Assembly: GCA_964006375.1 (NCBI GenBank)
Contig: OZ023267.1
Location: 37,397,766 to 37,461,765, forward strand
DNA: 64,000 nt
Reading direction: 5' to 3'
From: Tillus elongatus
Taxonomy: Eukaryota; Arthropoda; Insecta; Coleoptera; Cleridae
Positions 46,632-58,747 of this stretch are shown here, in pieces. The notes under the pieces are model-generated. The model was not told where the DNA came from. It searched no databases and worked only from the letters and a program-made list of their open reading frames with translations. Both the position numbers and the translations under genes were made by a program. Position 1 is the stretch's first letter, and each line of letters starts with the position of its first letter.

Positions 46632-46733
46632 CCTGACGATGGTTTCACTAACAAAGTTAGCCCTATCAGAGGATGAAATATACAGAATATTGTATCCTCT
46701 GATGACGTTAACTTTGTGATTGAAACGTGAATT
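46632..46733. repeat. Head-to-head pair of decayed hammerhead motifs
   Basis: The minus copy (46632-46672) keeps helix II GCTAAC/GTTAGT, GAAAC and ATCGTCAGG, but its core box reads CTGATAG. The plus copy (46694-46733) keeps CTGATGA and GAAACG but its helix II and GUC are eroded. Both resemble the complete motif at 55177-55217. Confidence 0.6.
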
Positions 46734-47159
46734 GGTTTTTCCAAGTATACTTATCAGTCCTCTTCGCATGTTCCAATATTCACTATGTTATATATCTCGA
46801 TTAGATTTATGAGGTACAAGTAGAAATCAAAACAGTTAACCAGTGGAACACAGGATTTCAGAATCTCGGCTATAACAAGACCAAAAGCAAACCTGAAATA
46901 CAAAATTTCGGTTGGTCATGGGCTTACATAAAATTTTATATATTTTTTTAAATTATATTGACTGTTTAGTTATCAATTTACTAAGAAACCTATTTTGTGG
47001 GGTGATGCTCTTACAGAGGCTTTATTGTGTACCGAAATTGAGGACTATTCTATTAATGAGAAATTAATTTCTTAGAATTTTTCTGAAAATTCGCAATATT
47101 AGCAACGCAGGTGTTAGAACTTGTATTGTATTATTAAAACAGGCCAATGAGTCAATAAA
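46734..47159. other. Intergenic filler
   Basis: The first part continues the ribozyme-bearing repeat (aagtatacttatcagtcctc). The rest is unassigned. Confidence 0.35.
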
Positions 47160-47232
47160 TGCACAATCAACCAAGGGTTGCGGTGCTATCGGGGCGGCAA
47201 GGCCGCGGACGAGCCCTGAGGGAACAAAAAAA
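47160..47232 (+). mobile_element. 73-bp LINE 3'-end insertion
   Basis: Starts TGCACAATCAACCAAGGG, continues as the LINE terminus (GGCCGCGGACGAGCCCTGAG) and ends in a poly-A run. A 14-bp duplication AATGAGTCAATAAA flanks it (47146-47159 and 47233-47246). It begins at the same point of the LINE as the insertion at 21709. Confidence 0.9.
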
Positions 47233-47392
47233 AATGAGTCAATAAAGATAACTAAAAGATATACAGATAATAGTTCCTTTTATAAACTGTTAACAAAGGA
47301 AAGAAACGGGTATAAAGACCTCGTAGGTGTGAATCTTCTAAGAATAGGAACTTGAATAATATTCCAGGAAATAGGTGCACAGGTAAGAAAAG

Positions 47393-47972
47393 TCTGGACG
47401 CAGCAAGTGCGTTATGGTAGTGAATTTTCATAAAAATGTTTTTTTAAAGAAAGCAGGCATCAAATCTGGTTACCAGTATGACCTATATAGTAGAAACAAT
47501 GTACCATATATCATCAAGATAACTTTATTGCACTTGCTGCCCGAATTTCTTTTCTTACAAACATGCATTATAATTACCTGGTCGAAATTCGATACATTAA
47601 AGGTCAGCTCAGAATTGCTACAGACATGGGGAATCCGACTATCTAATTAAAACAAAACATTGTTTAATCTATTTGGACTCAGCAGATTTTAATAAAAATT
47701 CGCTACCATAACGCACTTGCTGCGTCCCGAATTTCTTTTCTTACAAACATACATTATAGTTACGTGGTCGAAATTCGATACACAGAACTGGCACGGACCG
47801 GGGAATCCGACTATCTAATTAAAACAAAACATTGTTTAATGTTTGAACTGAGCGCATTTTCCTGGATAACGATCTTATCCGAGCCTCTTGCAAAAGGAAG
47901 GTATTCACCAAATTTGTTCATCAACGGCGTATTATTTTTTGAGTTATCGGTGTGACACACACACACACACTC

Positions 47973-48066
<94 letters not shown>

Positions 48067-48200
48067 ATATAAAGTCTGAAACCGACCTCAAATTTGCGTT
48101 CCAGGGGTCCTAAATGGCGCTCATTTGTAGAATTTTTTTCAAAATTCAAAAGTCGCGAACTCTTCATTAGTGAATATTTTGAAATAAAATTCACTAAAAT
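47393..48200 (-). repeat. Hairpin-end repeat copies with (TA)n
   Basis: A short form (47393-47733) with inverted ends is followed by a minus-oriented copy with (CA) and (TA)n (47978-48062). The copy ends CTTCATTAGTGAATATTTTG and AAAATTCACTAAAATG near 48200. Confidence 0.7.
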
Positions 48201-48482
48201 GTAATGCAACCCATACCGGTCAACAAAAGAACTAGAAAGCGAAATCCCTGTATCCACAATACACAATATGTGACAGTTTATCAGGGCATAAAGCCTAGCC
48301 CAGACCGACAAACAATTGCAATACAAATTTAGTTTCTTCCTTTTCGCATATTGACTTTTATATTTTGTCTATGTATATGACACATATTGTTCTTTTAGTA
48401 GTGCAATGAATATTACCTACAAATATTGAAACTAAAGATCATAAGGTTTTTTCAGAGACTAAAATTTGAACATCTTGTTTAC

Positions 48483-48486
<4 letters not shown>

Positions 48487-48554
<68 letters not shown>
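48487..48554. repeat. (TA)n microsatellite
   Basis: About 68 bp of TA on the left of the long palindrome. Confidence 0.95.
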
Positions 48555-48556
<2 letters not shown>

Positions 48557-48584
48557 AATATTGCACTACACTGTAATCACTTTT

Positions 48585-48712
48585 AAATATACACTTTATT
48601 TGTTTGCTGTACGTTTGTGATTTCTTATTGGTTTGCGCGGACTGCAGTTTCGAACCGTCCCGGTTCATCATCAAACCAATAAGAAATCACAAACGTACAG
48701 CAAACAAATAAT
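48585..48712. repeat. Long near-perfect palindrome with hammerhead-like loop
   Basis: Arms of about 40 bp (left TTTGTTTGCTGTACGTTTGT and onward; right its complement to 48712) flank a central part. On the minus strand the centre reads TTGATGA, T, helix II GAACCG/CGGTTC with loop GGA, GAAAC, TGCA and GTC. That is a hammerhead order with the first C of the core box changed to T. The arms would form an extended helix I. TA tracts lie on both sides. Confidence 0.7.
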
Positions 48713-48713
48713 G

Positions 48714-49440
<727 letters not shown>

Positions 49441-49446
49441 AAGTTT

Positions 49447-49572
49447 ATTAAAACTCGATCTCCGGCGAGATTTGGGAGTAGGCAGATTGAGGCCTAGAAT
49501 TCATGTCCTTACATATTTCCTCTACCTCTTGAAAATGGCTCCAAAACAGGAGCCGAAACGTCGAGTTTTAAT
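49447..49572 (+). ncRNA. Hammerhead-like motif with long helix I
   Basis: ATTAAAACTCGA at 49447 pairs perfectly with TCGAGTTTTAAT at 49561. Inside lies helix II GGCTCC/GGAGCC (loop AAAACA), then GAAAC and GTC. The core box reads TTGAAAA instead of CUGANGA, so it is probably inactive. Confidence 0.45.
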
Positions 49573-49579
49573 ACATTCT

Positions 49580-49581
<2 letters not shown>

Positions 49582-49661
<80 letters not shown>
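49582..49661. repeat. (TA)n microsatellite
   Basis: About 80 bp of TA 10 bp after the hammerhead-like motif. Confidence 0.95.
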
Positions 49662-49662
<1 letters not shown>

Positions 49663-50294
49663 GGGGAAAGAAACTCCCCGGGACGAAGCACCCTCCCCCA
49701 CTACCGTCCCATCACGACACTCCCCCTCCCCTTCCTTAACACGGGGGTTCTACTTCCCCTTCTGAATGCCTACAACCACTCTCAATGCATAAGCCACAAG
49801 AAAATTTCTTTTTTCAGATAACCAATTGTAACACCTTGAAATCATCACGCTGTGTAAACTGCATATCTGCATATATGTAAAAACTACTTACAACTTAATT
49901 AAATTAAGCAAAAAGGTCAAGTAGATAATAAGATTAATAGGGGATAAAGCTCTGATGTGTTACTACACATACTTAGGCTTATTTTTATATGCAAGGTTAG
50001 CCTATATTTCACTTTCTCGGGATATCTTTACAGGTACCTTGTTTTAGAAATTTGGTATAGAGTTAGCACACGACAAACGAACGGTTCGGATTGCTTTTGG
50101 GTTATATCACTCCAGGGGGTAGGGGGATGAAGGGGGGGGGGTACAATTTGGTGAAAGTTAGTTCTAAAGTTAGTTCTAGAGATACTAGTTCCCAGCCAAT
50201 TTGTTTCTTGTCAAAGCTTCCCGTTTTATCTAATAGGTGCATTCAACGTTTTCAAAATTATTTTTATTATCATCAGAATATCAGTGTAGCGACA
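49662..50294. other. Intergenic filler
   Basis: No domain recognised in the short frames present. Probably the body of the repeat that carries the motif at 50295. Confidence 0.35.
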
Positions 50295-50337
50295 GCTACT
50301 GATGAAGACAACTTCGTTGTCGAAATACGTATCTAGC
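50295..50337 (+). ncRNA. Hammerhead ribozyme motif, complete core
   Basis: GCTA (helix I), CTGATGA, an extra A, helix II GACAAC/GTTGTC with loop TTC, GAAA, helix III TAC/GTA, UC cleavage site, TAGC closing helix I. Both boxes are canonical and every helix pairs. The extra base after the first box is shared with the motifs at 36315 and 55177. Confidence 0.7.
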
Positions 50338-50387
50338 GCCTAACTCTCTGTTATTATTTTTGTGTTTTTTGGGGTGATTCTGCTAAA

Positions 50388-50976
<589 letters not shown>

Positions 50977-51139
50977 TTTATTTCATTAGAATATCATAGA
51001 AGATGACTTAACGAATATACTTTATCTTCTGCATAATAAAAATGTTTATAGCCCGAGAAGCAAGTTCCTAAAATTAGCGAATTTTCATGGAAAAAACAGG
51101 CACTCGTCTACGACTTCAGACCGTTCCTGTAAGAGTATC
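50977..51139. other. Intergenic filler
   Basis: Nothing recognised. Confidence 0.35.
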
Positions 51140-51800
51140 CTATAGATGTTATATGGGATTTACCTATAACCAGACTTTTAAGGGGACATTCAATTGATAG
51201 AATATCGAAAGCATTTAGATAGCTGATAACCTGGCTAACCACATGGTGACAAACATAAATAATAAATTAGGCCTTCGAAACATATTAAATGGCATCACAT
51301 TTTCAACCACCTATGATATTTTTCAGATAAGAACATATCTGCACCTATAGTAATCACCTCGTGCCCGCATATTCTACCCCAAAACATGGTGAAGTTACCT
51401 TCTTGGAGAAATATTGCATAATGCGACTTGCAATTGTTCTCCAGTCCTTTGGCACATTCATTCGCATCCATCAGGAGATTGGAGACTACCTATTGTTTGT
51501 CTCATTAAAGAACAAAACATTATTCCGATCATCATAAGTAAAATTTCTGGTGAAATGCAATCTTGAAACCTTATGCTCACCGGTGAGTAACAGTTTCTTC
51601 AGGGACTTTCCTGCTTCTAAGAGATTGCTGACTAATGAAATGACCATCTCTTAGATTGCTGCATCATTTTGGTCCTTCATCTAGCATTCGAAAGTGAGAT
51701 CCTGTCTCATTAAATTCTCTGAACTATTACTGAAATGACTTCTGCCTATCACATTAGCAACAGGCCACATCAAGTAGAGTTGATACTCTTACTGCCTTCC
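51140..51800 (-). pseudogene. Decayed Tc1-like transposase
   Basis: Minus-strand translation in several frames gives ETGSHFR and GHFISQQSLRSRK, KKLLLTGEHKVSRLHFTRNF, NNVLFFNETNN, then EGNFTMFWGRICGHEV. The order matches the linker, the region around the first catalytic acid and the following beta-strands of Tc1-type transposases. There are many breaks and no third acid was found. Confidence 0.55.
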
Positions 51801-53466
51801 CTGATGATAAATTCAGTGGGTGATTAATTTTTTAAACTTAAAACACTTATAACAAGAAATCCTTTGTAATCAAAAGTAACTTGTCTTAAAAAGCTGTTTT
51901 TGTAAAGATTCTAAGTCAATTTGTTCTTCTGTAATATCAAAACAAAAGATGCTGAAAGTGTCAGATTGGGTACTACTACTCCTTAGACAAGTGAGTACAC
52001 AAATAAATAATCAAATTCAGTGTTCTTAAAAAAAATGTAATGATGCCTGGATTTTGTCCTGGCATTCATAATGTTTGAATGATGCATTCTTCTTAATATG
52101 TATTTAAAGATACTTGAGATATTAAAGTTGAATTAATTTGTACAGCTTGTACAAATGATAATAATAGTTCTAGTAACTTAAGACTTAATAAGCTAAACTG
52201 TAAAATACATTTTGCATACCAATCAGATACCTATTAAAATTCATAGGTAGTCGACTCCTATTTTTGAATTACACGATTATCTAGTTTCTACTTATTGTTA
52301 GATTCGCAAATAGTGGTTACCACCTGAATGTGGGTGGAAAATAGAAATCAGTCCCCACAATCCAACAGGACCTGAGAAACAGAAATGTGTAAGCTTCAAG
52401 GGGACAAAACACAAATCACAATCTATATATTAACTAATGAAGGAGAAAATCGCTTGAAACGTCAGGTGATCTTTGTTTTTAAACTATCAAACTTCCAAGC
52501 CTAAACACACCAATTCTTTTCAATTTCTATTGTCAAATAAACTTCCAAATCTGCTTCTTTCATAGCTATAACAACATTGTGAAATGACGTGTTTACGAAA
52601 TTTACGTTCTCTAAGACATTGCAGGATAAAAAACTAGGTCGCCTTATGTCTTGCAAAGAACCAAACCATTATACTTATTACAAAGGGTGCGGTTTCTCAA
52701 AATTACATTACCTTATCACTTGGAATATGCCTATTGGACATTGTTATTCCTCGTCAAAAGCAGCAGAGATCCGGGGCCTTTTCAAGTGAAATTGAGCAAA
52801 TATTTTGATAGGGGATCACAACACTATTCCATGGTACAACACACGGATTGTTATCAAAATGCAACACACAAAACCCGCACTTATTGCCTCGTCAAAGGTT
52901 CTTTAAGTGGTAATCTGTGAACTACACTGAACTCAAAACACTTTAGCAATCAACCATTTCTGATTTGTGTACCTAAATGGAGGTAAAGGGACTTAAATTT
53001 AACAATGCAGTCCAAGAATGGAGCTGGTTGTCAAACGCGGCTGCGCCACCGTCAGGACGTAACTACAGCTACTACAAGTACAAGCAAGCACAAGCATCAC
53101 AAACTTGGCAAGTGTTTGGAATGTGCAGCTCTCAGCCTCAGCTCGGGTCTAGCTCTACACTTTACGTTGTTGCGGTATTAGTAGGCCATGACATCTACCG
53201 GCTCTCTGCGATTTAGTCAATGGTTCAAGAAAAGAAAGTTATAAAAGTACCAATGGGTACCATAGAGTATATGTATTATAGTGGTGAAACATTGAGTTAA
53301 TTTAGATTTTAAAAAAAAGATTTTGCTCTAAGGATTATTAAAGTGATTTTAATAATTCTATTTTAATTTGTCAATACCTAGTTGTTAAAAATAATAACAG
53401 GCAATTATAATTACTTAACTAAAAGAGTTTTGTACTTTAATTTACGGACAAGTCAGTAGCAAAAAA
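51801..53466. other. Intergenic filler
   Basis: No gene recognised. Near 52434-52466 the text CTAATGA ... GAAACGTCAGG looks like a degenerate hammerhead, with G5 of the core box changed and no helix II. Short frames at 52589-53216 have no recognisable domain. Confidence 0.4.
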
Positions 53467-54160
53467 GTCTGGACGCACCAAGTGCATTATATGGAAGTGA
53501 ATTTTCATACAAATTCTTTTAATAGCAAATATGTCTTAAATGCAAGCAGGAATCAATCTGGTTACCCGTATAACCTCTATATAGTAGAAACAATATACCA
53601 TATTTTATCAAAAAAACTTATTGTTTGAAAACGTACAAAAATTTTCCGAAAATGAACTTTAAATGTTTCCGAGAAAACTGGTTTCCTAGCCAACAAACCT
53701 TGGGTTAATAGCAAAATGAGTTATTAAAAGCATTTAATGAAAAATCGCTACCTAAACGCACTTACTGCGTCTCGATTTTTTTCTTACAAACACGCACCAT
53801 ATTTCGACAAAAAAAATGCAAAAATGCCATAATATAAGGGTGTTCGAAAAAAATTGTAGGTATCACCAACAACTTATGGGCCACCCTGTGATTGTCAAAA
53901 TAATTTTATAAGATGCAGCTCGAGACGTATACAACTTTTTACTCGTATCTTGTGTAATAACAATTATTATATTGAGCTTTACCGTAGAAATGTGTCATCC
54001 AGTATATATGTAAACAGATTAAAAACTGAAACTAAACCCAGATATGGGTTCTAGGGGACCCAGTTTGCGCTCATTTAAAGAAATCTTTTTAAAATTCAAA
54101 ATTCGCGGTCTCAATAACGAATTATTTCTAAGAAAATTTGCTAAAAATTATAGACCGTTA
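53467..54160 (-). repeat. Short inverted-end element, dispersed block and 5' end
   Basis: GTCTGGACGCACCAAGTGC (53467) to CTTACTGCGTCTCG (53773), then the dispersed block, then the family 5' text CCAGATATGGGTTCTAGGGG near 54040. No TA tract here. Confidence 0.65.
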
Positions 54161-54589
54161 AACTATAAACTTAACTAAAACCACCGCCAAAGCATCAGAG
54201 AAAGGGTATATTTGAAATGAAATTTCTGGAAATATTTTACTAAAATGAAGGACAATGACGGTTGAAGCTGAAATTTAAGGGTTTGCAGAATACTCTTCTT
54301 GCGATATTTTCTTTACATTATCCGTATTTGTTTCAGGTTCTTTGCTTAAATGTTGCCAATTTTGACGCTTTAAATCGCAACTTTGACGTTTTGAGGAAAA
54401 CTTTTTTTTTAAATGCCCATACCTTTTTGTCTTTAAACTTATAGACCTAAGTTTTGGCACATGGTACACACTCTATAATAGAAACAGGCGTACCAAATTT
54501 GGTTGCCCTGATTTTGTTATTTCCGGAGAGATAATTTTTTTCCGAAAGAAGACACAACATTTTCCGGGAAAACCTCGGGTAATTTTCCT
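54161..54589. other. Repeat-derived filler
   Basis: Continues the composite hairpin-end repeat (text on ggacaatgacggttgaagc and ttccggagagataa). Confidence 0.45.
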
Positions 54590-54860
54590 GGCGAACGAAC
54601 TTATCCAATTAAAATTACAATCTTCACAACTCATCTCATAGATACCCGACATTTTAGTGGCTTTATCTTTATCCTTCGTATTACCTAACAAAACTTAAAT
54701 ACGTTGGGCAGGCTAAGAGAACCATTGTGACTAGATTTCGTGAATATCTAGCACAACCGAGACACGATAGTGCAGACAAGTCATGCGTGGCACAACATAT
54801 TTGGGATTATGACCACCACATTGATAAAGAAAATCTGTATTTATATTTTTAGGGCGATAA
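54590..54860. pseudogene. Penelope-like GIY-YIG fragment split by an inversion
   Basis: On the minus strand (54691-54600) the frame reads LGNTKDKDKATKMSGIYEMS CEDC, the GIY half. On the plus strand from about 54687 the frame reads KYVGQAKRTIVTRFREYLAQ, then SCVAQHIWDYDHHIDKENLY, the YIG half and beyond. The two halves are contiguous in the fragment at 25001-25440, so an inversion near 54690 broke this copy. Confidence 0.75.
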
Positions 54861-55076
54861 ACAAACAAAAGTTCCTTAAACCGAGCCCCGCCACTGGTGT
54901 GTAGTCCTCCGTTTGCGCTCTATCTTTAATGCAGGTAAAAATTTTGAAACCTATGTTAGGTAAAGTGATAAAGGAGGTTCAAAAGCCTCGTCCGTCAATT
55001 AAAATACAACACACTGAAAAATTTGCCTGCGATTTAATCTGCCTCTTGGTATCGTTCTTTACCCAAGAATCAGTGT

Positions 55077-55127
55077 TTGCGGTGCTGTCGGGGCGGCGAG
55101 GCCGCGGACGAGCCTTGAGGGAAAAAA
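55077..55127 (+). mobile_element. ~51-bp LINE 3'-end insertion
   Basis: TGCGGTGCTGTCGGGGCGGC, then GAGGCCGCGGACGAGCCTTG and a poly-A run. Imperfect duplication AATCAGTGT / ATTCAGTGT on the two sides. Third tiny insertion of the same LINE end. Confidence 0.82.
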
Positions 55128-55176
55128 GATTCAGTGTAAAAGGTGATGTTAGTAGTAAGTAGTTAAAGTCTTTTAT

Positions 55177-55217
55177 CCTCTGATGATGCTAACTTTGTTA
55201 GTGAAACGATCGTCAGG
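55177..55217 (+). ncRNA. Hammerhead ribozyme motif downstream of a Penelope-like fragment
   Basis: CCT (helix I), CTGATGA, an extra T, helix II GCTAAC/GTTAGT with loop TTT (one G-U pair), GAAA, C, loop GATC, G, UC cleavage site, AGG closing helix I. An outer AAAG/CTTT pairing can extend helix I. It lies about 320 bp downstream of the YIG half at 54687-54860, with a LINE tail inserted between. Penelope-like elements are known to carry hammerheads in their terminal repeats. Confidence 0.75.
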
Positions 55218-56222
55218 TCTTTAAAAATATGTTGTGTGATTTGGGTTCCCTAGTGTACTTATCAGTGCTCATCACAGGTTCCAATCTTCACTTAGTAGGT
55301 ACAAAGTTATATTGTAATTATAAATTGTATAAATGATAAATAATTATATGATTTTTGTGTGTTAGTCATTATAATAAGACCTTAGTTAATGTACATACGC
55401 CATACCATAAGTACACGACGGTATTAATATTTCACAAAATTTAATGTCCATAAGTTACGAGATATTTTCGCTCTAAGTTGTACAAAAGTAAAATTTTTGG
55501 TTTCACACACCGAATTGGAAATATAAGTAGTTCTCTACAAATTACAGGTCTTTGTCAATTTTATGAGCCATTTTAATCCATGATATAATGACTTAGAAGA
55601 GATATGATATTGCGCATATGCCCCGCCCTTTCCTATGACGTCACGTGGTGAATAACGTTAGAGAAGTCCAACTACACACTTAAAACAAAGTCATTCGCAA
55701 TCAAAAAGTTTCTATACGTCAGTTAAATGTGGTTGAAATTACGCCTACATTGGCTTTTTCAGATAATATAGATCGCAACACTAAATTTAATCTTTTTCAT
55801 TTTTATTACTTCCAACTGTATGCACTTAAATATTAGTAACATACGTAATTTGTTAAGAGGTTGTGATGAAACGTCAAACCCCACTGCACGATAGCATATA
55901 ATTGTTGCATTGGACTCACCACTTGACACCATGCGCGTGACAGGTCTAAAAATAGGTAGTCTGAATATCATATCTCTCGTTATTTGTATCATGATTTTAA
56001 TCAGTCGAATTTATCTGTCTTATGTATTTTTGGCAGCACTATAAAGTAACATCAAATACTTTATAATGACAATACAGGACACTCCGGCTGATTTCGTGTT
56101 TCAAGAATATCAGCGCCCCTAGCGGATAGTACTGATGTTACTTCGTTCGAAAACGTGTAACACTAGCAATTGCTGGTGTTTAACTGTGTATAATTAAGTT
56201 TGAGCTGTGTTTTTTACAATAA
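55218..56222. other. Intergenic filler
   Basis: The first part continues the ribozyme-bearing repeat (gtgatttgggttccctagtg). The rest shows no gene. Confidence 0.4.
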
Positions 56223-56510
56223 ATGTTAGTGGTTGGGTGCGTGCAATCTATAATTGTTCGAATTATAACGTGCTAAATCTATCAAAGACATTTAATAGGT
56301 TTCCAAAGGATGGCGAAACGTAAGTATGATTTTTTGTGTTTTCGATTGTTACCAGCGATTTTGTTTACAAATTCACCTAGTAATTAATATTAAACAATAA
56401 CTATAACATGGATTGACGATAATTTTGTATTATAGATGCAAGAAAAGGGTACTGTCATCAAAAAGAACTGATTTGGATATAGTATTGAAGACACAAGGTG
56501 CACTTTACAT
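56223..56510 (+). pseudogene. Broken THAP-domain exon pair
   Basis: Exon-like text 56223-56319 gives MLVVGCVQS, then after a shift of frame CSNYNVLNLSKTFNRFPKDG, followed by a donor gtaagt. The next exon-like part from 56436 (acceptor tattatag) gives CKKRVLSSKRTDLDI. The Cys pair, the FNRFPKDG stretch and the following basic helix fit a THAP zinc-finger. The frameshift between the two Cys and the usual Trp replaced by Arg suggest a pseudogene. The rest of the domain was not found. Confidence 0.5.
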
Positions 56511-57991
56511 TTCAATGTCACTACCACAATAATTAATTTGTTGAAGCAGAAGACAAATTCAAAATCACTTTGATGCCAATATGTACAGTTCGCAGAAGAT
56601 AATTTAGTCTGTAATATTTACCATCATGTACCTATTTATAGATAAACTTCGTAAACGGATGGTTGAAACGATTCAATCATAACTTGTCTTCCAGTGCCTA
56701 AAAAAAAAAGAAATATGAAGGCAAAAAAAGTTTTGCATTAATAATAAATGATGTAAGAAAACTGTTTTTCTATCGTCTGTGTCCTTTTTTATTTCAGCAT
56801 GACATAAATTGTCACATTTTTTCACGTTTAAAATTATTTTACTTGGTAAACGCTTTTAATTATCTTCTCAGGACAAGTTTTTAAAGAGACAAGTAGAAAT
56901 AGCAGATTCAGCCCTATAATAGATTTATTCACGGAAGTAAGAGTTAGTCTCACCTTTCATCTGCACAATTTCTTAATTATGTACCAAGTATATCAGTTAC
57001 ATATTTTAAAATATTAGATTAATAAGACAGTTTTCATGTAGAGATATAGCAAATTGAGTACTGTGCTACCACAATAATTTATAGGTAAGTACAGATTGTA
57101 ACTTAATATCCTCAGAAACAGCTTTCAGTATATTCCTATGCATACCCTTAAAATAGTAGTTTAAGTTAAGTTTAATTAAATTATGATGAAATAAGATTAT
57201 GGGTAAGATAAATTTGCAGAATTATTCATGCTGAATTCATTTAGGTTTCAAGCTGAGTGTTGAGACAAATTCTATTTATAACTATATAATAAGAAAATTT
57301 TCACTGTTGTCATGTACAAGTTTTTGTATTCATCTATAATAAACCAATTTCCGAAATTAAGAATATGCAGGTAAATATACAATTCAAATTACCCTCTCAG
57401 TTGTCGGTACTTCACGCAAGGTGGCGCTAGTGTACTTGTCACAAATATCACCAATGCTAAAGCACAGGATTCTCCCGTATTCTCATTATCATTATATAGT
57501 ATTTGGTAACATATTGAATTTCATTTTTCCTGATATAAGATACATAGAGTGCCTTCTGTTGGTGTAGAAAAAACTAAAACCTAGAAAAATATTATCATAA
57601 GATAGTGTGTCTATAATCAAAGATTAGTGAGTACATTAGTCACTAATCTTTGGCTGTAATCATCACCATCAGTTTTCTGGTGATGACCACTAATGTTATA
57701 TTGGTTTTAATATTTTAAATTGTGTTAAATGCAAGCATAGGCAGTATGGCACACTGTAAAATTATTATCCTTAAATAAATACTCTTTGGAGAACCCAGTT
57801 CGTTCACCACAACTCAGAACACAATTGTAAACCTAGCCATCGTTTCTTTTTATTAAATAATCAAATAAACAGTTTATGCGTATTTATTTTCTGAATATTC
57901 TAACTTTCAAAATGCACCAATCAATTTAGAGGATAAAATCAACATCAAGTTGCCGATATTCAAGATCTATAAAATTACTTTATAGATACTA
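56511..57991. other. Intergenic filler
   Basis: No coding frame, repeat end or RNA gene that I recognise. Confidence 0.4.
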
Positions 57992-58333
57992 TGATGGATG
58001 TTAATTGCACTTGTTGGTATTAAATCCATACGTAAACATTTAATATACTTTATTATTTCACTAACTGAATAAACTATATGATACATTTAACTATAAAACA
58101 ATCACAACAGTACATGAGTACATAACAGATAACTGACCGAGCGTGGAGAGACGTGTGATCACTGTGTCGGTTGGTAGCGAGGAGAGAGAGAGATCGCCTG
58201 GTGTATCTTATATGCGGTAGTTCTTGACAGCTGGCTGTCATATAACGTAACGCAACGTTTAGCTGTCAAGAGTATCTATGCAGAAACATAGAGTAGTGTT
58301 GACGGAAACACTGCGGTCGGAACCACCGCCACA
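57992..58333 (-). repeat. 3' LTR of the gypsy-type element
   Basis: On the minus strand it begins TGTGGCGGTGGTTCC and ends near GCAATTAACATCCATCA. The purine tract GAGAGGGGAGTA at 58334-58345 (minus) lies directly before it and would prime plus-strand synthesis. Confidence 0.88.
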
Positions 58334-58363
58334 TACTCCCCTCTCAGTGGCAACGCTATTAGT

Positions 58364-58747
58364 TCAAGTATCTTCGTGGAAATAGAACTCTACGTCCATG
58401 GCGTGTAGTTTGAACGGGAACTTCACTGTTACTTTCAGTTTCACTAGGTGTTGGACTTTAACTGTCACTTTCAGTTTCACTAGGTGTTGGACTTTCACTG
58501 TCGCTTTCAGTTTCACTAGGATGTTTCTGAGGCTGGAAAGTTGTCTGTTCGTTATCACAAAGAATGAATGCGGGTTTAAGACGGTCAACAGAAATTGTCT
58601 CTTCTCCGTGTGATTTCTTGATTTTGAAGACTTTGTCAGTTCGGGATAACATTTCAAAGGGGCCGTCATAAACTGGTTCGAGGGTTTTTCGCGGAATATC
58701 AATGCGAACAAAAACAAAAGGAGCTTCCATAAGCTTAGGATGGACAA
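58364..58747 (-). pseudogene. C-terminal end of gypsy-type integrase (GPY/F region)
   Basis: The minus frame 58730-58458 reads YDGPFEMLSRTDKVFKI and ISVDRLKPAF, the tail module of gypsy integrases. It then runs into a short imperfect repeat (SETESDSESPTPSETESDS). It is separated from the integrase core by frame breaks between 58892 and 58750. Confidence 0.8.

Noticed and set aside
50091..50336. 81-residue frame ending in the hammerhead motif
   Set aside because: The end is explained by the ribozyme sequence; the rest has no domain.
52434..52466. CTAATGA ... GAAACGTCAGG as a hammerhead
   Set aside because: A conserved core base is changed and no helix II forms; kept only as a possible relic.
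52589..53216. Three overlapping frames of 66-89 residues
   Set aside because: No recognisable domain; overlapping frames on the same strand suggest chance.
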